The notes under the pieces: generated by a model
Told to the model about the DNA's origin: nothing
The model's database searches: none
The model's input: only the letters and a program-made list of their open reading frames with translations
Position numbers and translations under genes: made by a program
Shown: piece after piece, positions 33,937-41,322 of the stretch
Numbering within the stretch: the first letter of the stretch is position 1
How the letters are laid out: every line of letters starts with the position of its first letter
Assembly (NCBI GenBank): GCA_028874195.1
Contig: JAPPLM010000058.1
Coordinates: forward strand, 1-46,683
Length of the DNA: 46,683 nucleotides
From: Chloroflexota bacterium
Lineage (GTDB): Bacteria > Chloroflexota > UBA11872 > VXOZ01
Direction of reading: 5' to 3'

Positions 33937-34863
33937 CTAGCGACTCGGCAACCCAGTTGCATTTGCCGCAGCTACAGTCCAATCCTCTACCTTAGTCATA
34001 ACACACTGTCTGACTTGATTGCTATAGTCTACGATTCTGCACCTATCAAATAGCAGGCCAGCATCAGAGGCAAGATTGTAAAAGTCTCCCTGGGGCAGTG
34101 CCTCAGCTATGAAAAACATCCGTAAAGGCACCAAAGCGGGCCTTGAATGCATCCACTTGGCACAGAAAGAGTCCGGTCGCAAATTGGGAGCATCATCACT
34201 ATAGTGCGTTCCGGTCTTGCATTGACCAAATGCTATGACCTTACCTGGAAATCCATCCGAAAAGTGTTTCCACGCTACGACATCCAGCTTTCCGTCTCTT
34301 TCATGCCCCTGTTTATCACCCTTGGGCTCGTACCCATTGCCTTCCTTTATGTTTGCACAGAGGCAATCAACTTTTTCCTCAAATCTGGAGCTTCCATCGG
34401 AAGTGCCAAACACCATGCTCTCAGAACGGTCGCCAAAGTAATCCCTACTTGCTTCTGCTGAAAGCTCTTCGAACAATAACGTCCCATCAATACCAGCGTG
34501 AATTCGGTCACTCTTCATATTCAGTCGCGTAGCCAGAAGCAGATACTTGTAAATGGCCTGCTTACCGTTGCTTTTGCAAGGAGGAGGGTAGAGCGTAACG
34601 CCATTCTCACCCAGGCAAAACGGGTAACCTTCTCCGCATGCCTCGATACGCCTTTGAATTTCTGAGTATGCCCTCTGAGCGTACCTGGGGATTTCTTCCT
34701 CTTCTTCGACCCCACCAGAGTGTTCATAGTCGGCAACTCTGCCAAGCGATCTTTCCAATGCCACTGCTGACGTGAATCCTGTCTGCCAGCAGCTCAATTC
34801 CACAAAGTCGGCAAGTTCGTGCTCATCCGCTAGTGGGGACGGTACCCCTGGCCACTTGAACAT
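33937..34863 (-). CDS. PD-(D/E)xK-like nuclease, third gene of methyltransferase/ParB cassette
   Basis: This 308-residue protein has no close named match that I recognise. Its second half looks like a restriction-endonuclease fold: acidic FEELSAEA (131-138), GKLDVVAWK with Asp194, and the strand VIAFGQCKTG with a Q-x-K pair (Gln214, Lys216), as in QxK variants of the PD-(D/E)xK core. The first 130 residues are acidic with Cys-containing stretches and may recognise DNA. The ATG at 34863 shares a base with the stop of the ParB-like gene (TGATG) and has AGGGA upstream, so it is translationally coupled. G+C is lower than in neighbouring housekeeping genes. Role as the restriction part of a defence system is inferred. 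Confidence 0.65.
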   Translation of the reverse strand: MFKWPGVPSPLADEHELADFVELSCWQTGFTSAVALERSLGRVADYEHSGGVEEEEEIPRYAQRAYSEIQRRIEACGEGYPFCLGENGVTLYPPPCKSNGKQAIYKYLLLATRLNMKSDRIHAGIDGTLLFEELSAEASRDYFGDRSESMVFGTSDGSSRFEEKVDCLCANIKEGNGYEPKGDKQGHERDGKLDVVAWKHFSDGFPGKVIAFGQCKTGTHYSDDAPNLRPDSFCAKWMHSRPALVPLRMFFIAEALPQGDFYNLASDAGLLFDRCRIVDYSNQVRQCVMTKVEDWTVAAANATGLPSR

Positions 34864-35966
34864 CAACCGTCCCTTGCAGTCTTCGGCTTTCGGCGAGGAC
34901 TATGCTTCCTGTACATATCGTCGTAGAGATCTACAGCCAACTCCGCAACATCGTTAGCAACAGTCAATAGTTGGTCAGAACCGTCGTAACCCGTTGACAC
35001 CAGGCTTCTAGCCTTCTCTAAATCTCTCTTTGCTTCGTATAGGGCCTCTTCAAAGACATTGGATGAAGGTCTGCTGATCTCAAAAGCGATTGTTAGCTCT
35101 TTGCCGGCGCGTAGGGCGGCAACGGCTTCACCGTCCTTTAGCACTTCATTCAGGTGCCTGAGGTCAGGATTCTGCGATCGAATGACGGGGCGCCTATCGT
35201 CCCTCTTGCTACCGTACAACCAGATGCAAAGTTCCCTTAATTCCTCTTTCCTGTCGGCAGGGACCGGTTCAGCGTTTTCTTCGGTTTCCGGTAGCAAGCC
35301 GATGAAGGATGAAATTCCATCGTAGTCGATTCCGGTATAGAGATGGGAAAACGAAAAGTGTCTATTGTACCGATCCTCGCGGTTGAAGAGTCCCATACTC
35401 TCCGCCTGTTCAATCACCATCAGGCCTCTAAACAACCTCTGGACGGTCTTGTGGGTATCACCAATCTGCCTAGCAATGTCCTCTAAAGGCACTCCAAAGT
35501 CTCTGTGCACATCAGCGATGTATTGAGACTTAGCATAACTGCTCCACTTGGCTGGGCCGTTTACATGCTTGAAACCAAGATATTGCCAAGCGTCTTCCCG
35601 GGTACTGATCAGGACAGGAAGTTCGAGGAGTGCGGCACTGTCTTTAGGAGTGATGACTGGAACATCATCACCAAAGTCTCCTGCAAAAGTGGGATCCAAC
35701 AGCACCTTAACCGCTGCAAGACGCCTATTTCCCTCAATAACGACATTTCTTCCATCTTCTTTAGCGACAATGATGGGTTCGTGAGAAAAGAAACCACTGG
35801 CTGCTATGGACAGTACGAGCTCTCGCACATCCATAGCTTCCCACAGCACTCTTATCACATCCACGTCAGTAGAGTTCGCACCCAGTTCATACTCGGAGAG
35901 CCTGGGATTCTTGAGGTCGAAGTCTAGTTCCGACACTTTCATCGTAGGATGCACTTGGGTACTCAT
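34863..35966 (-). CDS. ParB-like nuclease-domain protein, second gene of cassette
   Basis: This 367-residue protein begins with a ParB/Srx-like domain: the NPR box (20-22), ELVLSIAASGFFSHEPIIV, and a box II variant EGNRRLAA (78-85) in place of GERRxRA. A helix-turn-helix follows (about 160-182, VPLEDIARQIGDTHKTVQRL), as in ParB/KorB proteins. The second half, charged and helical, was not recognised. The position between an adenine methyltransferase and a nuclease-like gene, with 3-base and 1-base junctions, argues for a function in DNA modification or defence rather than chromosome partitioning; no ParA gene is near. The ATG at 35966 begins MSTQVHPTMKVSELDF. Confidence 0.8.
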   Translation of the reverse strand: MSTQVHPTMKVSELDFDLKNPRLSEYELGANSTDVDVIRVLWEAMDVRELVLSIAASGFFSHEPIIVAKEDGRNVVIEGNRRLAAVKVLLDPTFAGDFGDDVPVITPKDSAALLELPVLISTREDAWQYLGFKHVNGPAKWSSYAKSQYIADVHRDFGVPLEDIARQIGDTHKTVQRLFRGLMVIEQAESMGLFNREDRYNRHFSFSHLYTGIDYDGISSFIGLLPETEENAEPVPADRKEELRELCIWLYGSKRDDRRPVIRSQNPDLRHLNEVLKDGEAVAALRAGKELTIAFEISRPSSNVFEEALYEAKRDLEKARSLVSTGYDGSDQLLTVANDVAELAVDLYDDMYRKHSPRRKPKTARDG

Positions 35967-35969
35967 TGT

Positions 35970-36869
35970 TCATTTCCTTGCCGGTGCTTCCTCAGACTCT
36001 CGCTCTTCTGCATCGAACGAAGTAGTGGGAGAAGCAAGTAGGACGTGGGAAGGTGAGACTAAGAGTTCTTGAACCTCTCTGCGTCCCTGCAGACTGTATT
36101 CCAAGGGTATGACGGAAATCTCCGATGCTGTGTATAAGTCCCTAATGAATTCTGTATCGTCATAGGACATTATCCACTTGAAGCTTCTTTGTCTCTGGAT
36201 GTAATGTGCCAACTCTACATGATCCCGATCATTGTAATAGGTCATATACAGTCGGTTACCATTCGAGTAATACGGAGGATCCAAATATGCGAATGCGGTG
36301 CTTTCGTCCTGTGTGCTTGACAAAATCTCCTTCAAGAATTCGAGGGCGTCCATGTTGGTAACATGAATTTGCTCTCTTCGTGACCCAATTGCAAGAATGC
36401 GCTCTGACAGTCTTTCTCTATAGAAGCGGGCATCAATTTTCCACTCTCCTGCTTGCTGATAACCACCAATAGGGGCAGCACCAGAAATTATGCCTGATCG
36501 GTTGCAGCGGTTGAGATAGAAAGTCGCAAAGCCAAGCTGAAAAGGTTCGCCCGCATCGGCAATCTGATATATTTCTAGCTGTTTTTTCCACTCATCAATG
36601 CTCAATGGGATGGACATGATTTCTTTGGCAAATCGATCAGGTTCGTTTAGAACTGCGTACCAAAATGAAATGATATGAGGGTCTAGGTCGTTCAGAAAAA
36701 GCTTTGAAACTACCCCTTCCCGGAGAAGCCGCAGTGCTGCCCCTGCTCCGCCCGCGAACGGCTCATAGTAGGAACAGCCAGACAAGCAATTGGCCTCAAT
36801 GATGCTTGCTAAGAGAGGAGCGAGTGTCGCTTTTCCTCCTGGATACCTAAGCGGACTATCAAATCTCAA
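35970..36869 (-). CDS. D12-class (Dam-like) DNA adenine methyltransferase, first gene of cassette
   Basis: This 299-residue enzyme would methylate the N6 of adenine using S-adenosylmethionine. It carries the D12-class marks: SPLRYPGGK at the N-terminus, motif I as EPFAGGAGAAL (36-46), NDLDPHIISFW, and the catalytic DPPY (197-200) in AYLDPPYYSNG. The target sequence is not readable from motifs; the LYMTYYNDRDH segment after DPPY differs from E. coli Dam. The start is TTG at 36869 with AGGAG ten bases upstream; a TTG at 36887 is an alternative without a site. It opens a three-gene unit with the ParB-like and nuclease-like genes. G+C is low relative to the window, suggesting transfer. Confidence 0.88.
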   Translation of the reverse strand: MRFDSPLRYPGGKATLAPLLASIIEANCLSGCSYYEPFAGGAGAALRLLREGVVSKLFLNDLDPHIISFWYAVLNEPDRFAKEIMSIPLSIDEWKKQLEIYQIADAGEPFQLGFATFYLNRCNRSGIISGAAPIGGYQQAGEWKIDARFYRERLSERILAIGSRREQIHVTNMDALEFLKEILSSTQDESTAFAYLDPPYYSNGNRLYMTYYNDRDHVELAHYIQRQRSFKWIMSYDDTEFIRDLYTASEISVIPLEYSLQGRREVQELLVSPSHVLLASPTTSFDAEERESEEAPARK

Positions 36870-36887
36870 TCCTGACTGGCTCCTCAA

Positions 36888-37199
36888 GTTTCTAAAACAC
36901 TACCTACCGTCCAGCCACTACGTCCATTTTTGCCTATGGCTGCGGTGAAAGCAACCAAGCAGTTCAGTTGTAATCATGATGCACCTCCCTACTTTCCTGA
37001 TGCGATTGCCAATGAGAAGTAAGACCTTGTTAGATTTCATCTATTCGGTGGTTGGCTGAGCACTAAGGGAGATTTCAATGAACTACACAAGGAGTGTTAC
37101 GATAGAATCCTTAGAGTTGGAAATACACGGGTTCCGCTCACAGGATAGTCTGTATTGTACCCGCATGATCCTTGCACATGATCAAAACCACGCCAGGCA
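36888..37199. other. divergent spacer between methyltransferase cassette and alkD-like gene
   Basis: No gene is seen. The region is relatively A+T-rich. The direct repeat CATGATC occurs at 37164-37170 and 37177-37183, just before the alkD-like start, placing two GATC sites 13 bases apart. No clear promoter was identified. Confidence 0.35.
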
Positions 37200-37910
37200 A
37201 TGAGTAGCCCACTGGTACCAACTATCCGACAGGCGCTCGCTGACAATGCCAACCCGGAGAAGGCTGGCGGCATGCGGGCGTATATGAAGTCGGCGATGCC
37301 CTATCGCGGCGTGCAAACGCCCATCCGCCGCAAACTCGTCCGCGCCGCGCTGCGCGCGCACCCTCTGAAAAGCCGGAAAGACTGGCTCGCTGCCGTGCTT
37401 GAACTCTGGCGCGACGCCGCCTACCGCGAGGAGCGCTATGCCGCCCAAGACGTGACCGGCGCGCCGCAGTTTCGGGCATACCGTGATCTCGACATCCTGC
37501 CGCTTTACGAGGAGATGGTCGTGAGCGGCGCGTGGTGGGACCTGGTGGACGACGTGGCCACGCACAAGCTCCGGGAGCTCGTGGATTGCTGCCCGGAAGA
37601 GATGGCCGTTCACATGCGCGCGTGGAGCACGGACCCTGACCTCTGGAAGCGCCGCTCGTCCATCATCTGCCAGGTGAAGCGCAAGGAGGCAACCGACCTC
37701 GCTCTGCTCTGCGACTGCATCGAACCCAACCTCGCCGACCCCGATTTCTTCATCCGCAAGGCCATCGGCTGGGCGCTGCGCGACCTGGCGTGGACAGATT
37801 TGGATACGGTCGAGGACTACGTCGCCCGCAACGCCGACCGCCTCAGTACCCTCTCCAAGCGCGAAGCCCTCAAGAACGCTGAAACCATCCGCGCCGGACG
37901 GCCGCGCTGA
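37200..37910 (+). CDS. DNA alkylation repair protein, AlkD-like glycosylase
   Basis: This 236-residue all-helical protein belongs to the AlkD family of HEAT-repeat DNA glycosylases, which remove bulky or cationic alkylated purines such as 7-methylguanine. Visible marks are MPYRGVQTPIRRKLVR, the WWDLVDDVATHKL helix with Trp-Asp, LWKRRSSIICQ with Arg, and FFIRKAIGWALRDLAW followed by LSKREALKN. The length fits. The ATG at 37200 lacks a strong ribosome-binding site. It is divergent from the adenine methyltransferase cassette. G+C is high, as in the core genome, so it probably is not part of the imported cassette. Confidence 0.9.
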   Translation: MSSPLVPTIRQALADNANPEKAGGMRAYMKSAMPYRGVQTPIRRKLVRAALRAHPLKSRKDWLAAVLELWRDAAYREERYAAQDVTGAPQFRAYRDLDILPLYEEMVVSGAWWDLVDDVATHKLRELVDCCPEEMAVHMRAWSTDPDLWKRRSSIICQVKRKEATDLALLCDCIEPNLADPDFFIRKAIGWALRDLAWTDLDTVEDYVARNADRLSTLSKREALKNAETIRAGRPR

Positions 37911-38052
37911 CGTGCCTGCGCGCTTCTCAATGGAATGCCGAACAGCACGTCCGCTCTCTCTAAAGTGTTGCTATAAGGGCAAGACTCCAAGGCAGTCTCA
38001 TTCTTGTCTCTTTTGCGGCTCTCTCTCGTAATGCAAAGTTTTCCTGATTCGA

Positions 38053-38104
38053 GTTGATAAACCTAATCAACTTAGTTGACTTAATTGACTCGTGAAGTTA
38101 ATAT
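38053..38104 (+). promoter_or_regulatory. promoter with overlapping palindromes upstream of rhodanese gene
   Basis: A -35 box TTGACT (38076-38081) and -10 box TAATAT (38099-38104) are spaced by 17 bases. Overlapping or abutting the -35 box are two palindromes: GTTGAT-N7-ATCAAC (38053-38071) and TCAACT-T-AGTTGA (38067-38079). The arrangement looks like an operator for a dimeric repressor of MarR or similar type. Confidence 0.55.
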
Positions 38105-38169
38105 AGTCGTGATTACATTACGTCTATGCAGCTAATCATGGACACAGTCGGTACAGGAGGTACGTACCA

Positions 38170-39129
38170 ATGCGAAACGGACTATCACGCCGGAAACTCT
38201 TACAGATTACCGGCCTCACCGCCGGGGGCGCGCTCCTGGCCAGCGCCTGCGGCCAGGTTGCCACCCAGGAGACGGCCGCGCCGGAAGGGCCGCTGGCCTA
38301 CGCCAACCCGCAACTCTTGGTGGAGACGGACTGGCTGGCGGAGAACCTCGGCAACGCGAACCTGCGCATCATCGACGTGCGCTCACCCGAGGACTACGCC
38401 GCCGGTCACGTGAAGAATGCCATCAATCTCCATTCACGGACGTTCATCGATCCTGACAACGAGGTGGGCGGCATAGTGCTCCCGCCGGACAAATTCGCTG
38501 AACTGGTAGGCGCGGCCGGCGTCGGCAACGACCAGGAAGTCGTCGTCTACGGTGTGGGGAACATCCTCTGGGCCACCCGCGTCTTCTGGGCGTTGGAACT
38601 CTACGGGCACAAGAACGTGAAAGTGCTCAACGGCGGTTTTGCCAAGTGGGCCGATGAAGGCCGCGAGACCACCACCGACGTGCCGTCGTTCCCCGTCGCC
38701 ACCTTTACGGTGGAGTTCGATCCGTTCCTGCTCGGCACATTCGAAGAGGTGCAGGCGGCAAGTGAAGACAGCAGCGGCGATACCGTAATCCTGGATAACC
38801 GCTCTCCCGGCGAGTATGCCGGGCGGGACGTGCGCGCCGATCGCGGCGGACACATTCCCAGCGCCATCAACCAGGACTGGGTCGTGTACCTCAAAGGCAC
38901 CGACGCGCGTACGTTCAAGTCGGCGGAGCAGCTTACGGAACTCTTCAATGCCGCCGGCATCACGAAAGACACGACCGTCTATGCCCACTGCCAGACGGCG
39001 GTTCGTTCTTCCGTGGCCTATTTTGTGGCGCGGCTGCTGGGCTACAACAACGTGCAGAACTACGACGGCGCGTGGGCGGAATGGGGCAACCGCGAGGATA
39101 CCAAGATCAACACCGGCTCCAATCCGTAA
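38170..39129 (+). CDS. exported two-domain sulfurtransferase (rhodanese)
   Basis: This 319-residue protein has an N-terminal Tat-like signal (SRRKLLQITGL) with a possible lipobox (LASAC, Cys27), so it is probably exported as a lipoprotein. Two rhodanese domains follow. The first (about 50-165) has IIDVRSPEDYAAGHV but no active-site Cys (the loop reads VVYGVGNILWATR). The second (about 185-310) has the active Cys274 in AHCQTAVRSS, unlike the C-R-x-G-x of classical enzymes. Two-domain members transfer sulfane sulfur from thiosulfate or 3-mercaptopyruvate to thiophilic acceptors. The ATG at 38170 has AGGAGG nine bases upstream. Its own promoter with palindromes suggests regulated expression. Confidence 0.9.
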   Translation: MRNGLSRRKLLQITGLTAGGALLASACGQVATQETAAPEGPLAYANPQLLVETDWLAENLGNANLRIIDVRSPEDYAAGHVKNAINLHSRTFIDPDNEVGGIVLPPDKFAELVGAAGVGNDQEVVVYGVGNILWATRVFWALELYGHKNVKVLNGGFAKWADEGRETTTDVPSFPVATFTVEFDPFLLGTFEEVQAASEDSSGDTVILDNRSPGEYAGRDVRADRGGHIPSAINQDWVVYLKGTDARTFKSAEQLTELFNAAGITKDTTVYAHCQTAVRSSVAYFVARLLGYNNVQNYDGAWAEWGNREDTKINTGSNP

Positions 39130-39168
39130 GCGCTGCTATCTTAATTAAGAAACCGGTCTTTTGTGAGA

Positions 39169-39197
39169 AGGGGATGCACACGTCGTGTGCATCCCCT
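39169..39197. terminator. strong hairpin terminator between convergent genes
   Basis: AGGGGATGCACACG (39169-39182) and CGTGTGCATCCCCT (39184-39197) form a 14-bp perfect stem 40 bases past the rhodanese stop. The facing gene at 39369-39740 is convergent, so it may serve both. Only a weak T-rich tail follows. Confidence 0.6.
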
Positions 39198-39274
39198 CTC
39201 CATTTGTCGGAGCGCGCGGCAGGTGCCGTATGACCCACGGAACGTGTGCTCACTGCGCCAAGGGCGAAAAAGCT

Positions 39275-39298
39275 CCCTCTCCCGCGCGCGGGAGAGGG
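39275..39298. repeat. R4 perfect 24-bp palindrome
   Basis: CCCTCTCCCGCG followed by CGCGGGAGAGGG is a perfect 24-base palindrome, followed by CTGGGGTGAGGG. Related degenerate copies lie near 19039, 21241 and 24815. Confidence 0.75.
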
Positions 39299-39368
39299 CT
39301 GGGGTGAGGGTATCTTAATCCAAGACGCGCTTCGCGGCGGCGGCGGACTCTCTACGGCGCACACGCCC

Positions 39369-39740
39369 TCACACGTGCTGATCCACCAGGATGGGGTTGC
39401 CGTCCGGGTCTACCGCCACGAAGCTCTCCGGCCCGGTGGTATCCTCGTCGGCCTCGTTCATGAGTGCCACACCCTGCGCCTTGAGCTGCCGCTGCAACTC
39501 GCGCACGTCGGAAAAACTCTCCAGCGGCTGCGCCTGCCAATCCCACCCGGGATTGAACGTGAGAATGTTCTGCTCGAACATCCCCTGAAAGAGCCCAATA
39601 GTGGTCGTGCCGTTTCTGAGAATAAGCCAGTTCTCCGCCGCATCGCCGCCCACCACCTCGAACCCAAACTTCGCGTAAAACTCCCGCGAAGCCTCGATGT
39701 CCTTCACCGCCAAACTAACCGAAAACGCCCCAAGTTCCAT
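39369..39740 (-). CDS. VOC family protein
   Basis: This 123-residue protein is a vicinal oxygen chelate (glyoxalase/bleomycin-resistance) fold member with two beta-alpha-beta-beta-beta modules. Family marks are [23 protein letters not shown], then [16 protein letters not shown] and the C-terminal [14 protein letters not shown]. Candidate metal ligands are unclear, and the usual N-terminal His/Glu is replaced by Ser in FSVSL. It may therefore be a binding or resistance protein rather than a lyase. The ATG at 39740 has CAGGAG upstream. No operon partner is adjacent. Confidence 0.85.
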   Translation of the reverse strand: MELGAFSVSLAVKDIEASREFYAKFGFEVVGGDAAENWLILRNGTTTIGLFQGMFEQNILTFNPGWDWQAQPLESFSDVRELQRQLKAQGVALMNEADEDTTGPESFVAVDPDGNPILVDQHV

Positions 39741-39892
39741 GAAATGCTCCTGTTGTAGAGTGCATTGGATTTTCTAAGCCATTAACCACAATAAACCCGC
39801 CAAGCACGGTAGGTAAAGAAGGCGGCACGCGAAAAACAGCAGCGGGAGGCGGCACATGTTCCATAGCGACGGGAACCAGCAAGCTTCACGGT

Positions 39893-40074
39893 CCGTCATT
39901 CCCGCGCAGGCGGGAATCCATCCTTTGCTTCTGCCACGCGCACCCTGGACTCCGGCTTTCGCCGGAGTGACGGAATTGAGTGCCTCTCATCCCTCCCGGC
40001 AAGACCGGCAAGCAGAACTGAGTCCTTACCTAAGGGCTGACAGTTCGTCATTCCCGTAAAAACGGGAATCCATC
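39893..40074. repeat. array of three R1 copies beside the antitoxin gene
   Basis: R1-type palindromes lie at 39893-39922 (CCGTCATTCCCGCGCAGGCG..), 39946-39974 (CTGGACTCCGGCTTTCGCCG..) and 40046-40074 (CGTCATTCCCGTAAAAACGG..). Arms differ in sequence but keep pairing, showing compensatory variation. The array occupies the place where a toxin gene would follow the antitoxin. The gap 39741-40119 has no other gene. Confidence 0.75.
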
Positions 40075-40119
40075 TTCTCTTAGACCGCATGTACCAGCAG
40101 GTATACGGCTATCCAACCA

Positions 40120-40344
40120 CTACCGCTCATTCATCTTATCCCGCGTGAACCTGCGTCCACCGGTATCAATCGTCTCGCGCAACTCCTGAATTACCGCCAT
40201 CGCCGCCTCAGCCTGCCGCCCCCGCCCCACGTACTCTGCCAGCCACCGCCGAAAGAGCGCCTCCAGAGTCGTCCCCTCCGCCGCAGCCCGCCGTCGCGCT
40301 GCCTCTATCAAACTCTCATCAGCGCTCAGGGTTATGTTCTTCAT
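40120..40344 (-). CDS. ribbon-helix-helix antitoxin, VapB-like, apparently orphan
   Basis: This 74-residue protein starts with an RHH DNA-binding module (KNITLSADESLIEAARRRAAAEGTTLEALFRRWLAEY, shown here in parts: strand KNITLSAD, helices IEAARRRAAAEG and TLEALFRRWLAEY). The basic C-terminal tail (GGRRFTRDKMNER) is typical of the toxin-binding end of VapB antitoxins. A PIN-domain toxin gene would be expected immediately downstream, overlapping the end; only a 16-codon frame (40080-40130) is left there, followed by R1 repeats. The ATG is at 40344. It could still repress its own promoter or counter a related toxin. Confidence 0.75.
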   Translation of the reverse strand: MKNITLSADESLIEAARRRAAAEGTTLEALFRRWLAEYVGRGRQAEAAMAVIQELRETIDTGGRRFTRDKMNER

Positions 40345-40472
40345 ACCAATACCTTGGTTAACATGAATGTAGTGCGCAGTATACCTAATGTGAAAGCAAG
40401 CTCGCGGCTATGCGATACTCGGATACGCGCAGCATAGCCTGGGATTGGGGTGATTGCGCAGTAAGCGTTGGG

Positions 40473-40501
40473 TTTATTAGCGTGCGATGCATTAGTATAA
40501 T
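40473..40501 (+). promoter_or_regulatory. promoter candidate for the small-gene pair
   Basis: A perfect -10 box TATAAT (40496-40501) has a weak -35 (TTTATT, 40473-40478) at 17 bases. It lies 60 bases before the ATG at 40561. Confidence 0.45.
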
Positions 40502-40560
40502 GGACAGTGTAAAGTAGGAATGGCTCGCTACGAGACGGGACGAGCGATCAGAGGTGCCCT

Positions 40561-40809
40561 ATGAAAACGCAAGAGCAACCTACCGAGGAAATCGGCGTTG
40601 GAAACGAAATCAGCGCGCAAGACGAATCCGCTTTGTTGCGGCATTTTGTCTTCGTCGCTATTTTCCGCAACTTCTTGAAGTCGTCGCACCGGTACCTCAC
40701 CCAATCCTACGCTGACTTTGGCAAGGGATGGGAGGAAGATTTCTATGCCTGGCCGGGCAGCGCCTGGAAGCGAAACGGATCGGCCATTGGCGGAATCTTC
40801 CGCAGATGA
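40561..40809 (+). CDS. small protein of unknown function
   Basis: This 82-residue protein was not recognised. It has an acidic N-terminus (EQPTEEIGVGNEI), a hydrophobic-aromatic middle (LLRHFVFVAIFRNFLKSS) and a Trp/Tyr-rich end (YADFGKGWEEDFYAWPGSAW). The ATG at 40561 has GAGG upstream and follows a promoter candidate with a perfect -10 box. Its 3' end overlaps the next gene by 65 bases in another frame, so the two are probably translationally coupled. A frameshifted single gene is the alternative. The SIR2 gene follows 500 bases further on the same strand. Confidence 0.55.
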   Translation: MKTQEQPTEEIGVGNEISAQDESALLRHFVFVAIFRNFLKSSHRYLTQSYADFGKGWEEDFYAWPGSAWKRNGSAIGGIFRR

Positions 40810-41164
40810 AGCCTCCGACCCAAGTCAGCAATCTACCGAAAGCCTGCCCCCAGAAGCCTCGCGCACATTAAATCAGGCGCTCTTGGGATCGGATATCATC
40901 GGACCGCTGGCTCTGCTCAACAAGCTCAACGCCGAACACCTGACACAGATCTTGGCGAGCCGCGACGAGGAAGCAAAGCTCGTAGCCAAAGACCGGGAGT
41001 TGCAGCGGAAGCACTTCATTGCGGTGCTCTTGATAGCTATCGTTTCCCTGGGATTGCTGCTCTTTCTCCTCTCTCTGCTCGACATGAGGGACCACGTGGG
41101 ACCCATTCTCGCCGCTATCGCCGCCGCTTTCGGCGGTTGGGGCATAGCGAAGTCTAGAAGCTGA
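40745..41164 (+). CDS. small coiled-coil protein with two C-terminal membrane helices
   Basis: This 139-residue protein has a Pro/Ser/Glu-rich N-terminus, an amphipathic helix (AEHLTQILASRDEEAKLVAKD) and two C-terminal helices (about 90-110 and 116-132, the second ending AAFGGWGIAKSRS). The layout resembles DUF2335-type membrane proteins, but I cannot confirm the family. The ATG at 40745 has GGGAGG nine bases upstream, inside the preceding gene. An upstream in-frame ATG at 40718 is less likely. It lies 158 bases before the SIR2-domain gene on the same strand, which raises the possibility of a membrane partner for that effector. Confidence 0.6.
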   Translation: MPGRAAPGSETDRPLAESSADEASDPSQQSTESLPPEASRTLNQALLGSDIIGPLALLNKLNAEHLTQILASRDEEAKLVAKDRELQRKHFIAVLLIAIVSLGLLLFLLSLLDMRDHVGPILAAIAAAFGGWGIAKSRS

Positions 41165-41322
41165 CTTCAACTGCAGTTTTCGTCCCCGCTGTAGCGGCCC
41201 TTAGCCCTGCCAGGAATAAGCCTGTGCGATCAGTTGTTTCTGTGCGAAAATTCTCAAACCCCTCTATTGGGGGCCACAGTGTGTTGAAGAGACCGGCATA
41301 GAGGAGGGATAAAGCAAGAGTC

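Noticed and set aside
34863-35966. Chromosome or plasmid partition ParB with an origin nearby
   Set aside because: No parA, no parS-like TGTTTCACGTGAAACA site and no replication genes occur nearby. The gene is embedded in a methyltransferase/nuclease unit.
39893-40074. CRISPR-like array
   Set aside because: Only three units with differing arms and irregular spacing, and no cas genes. They are R1 palindromes.
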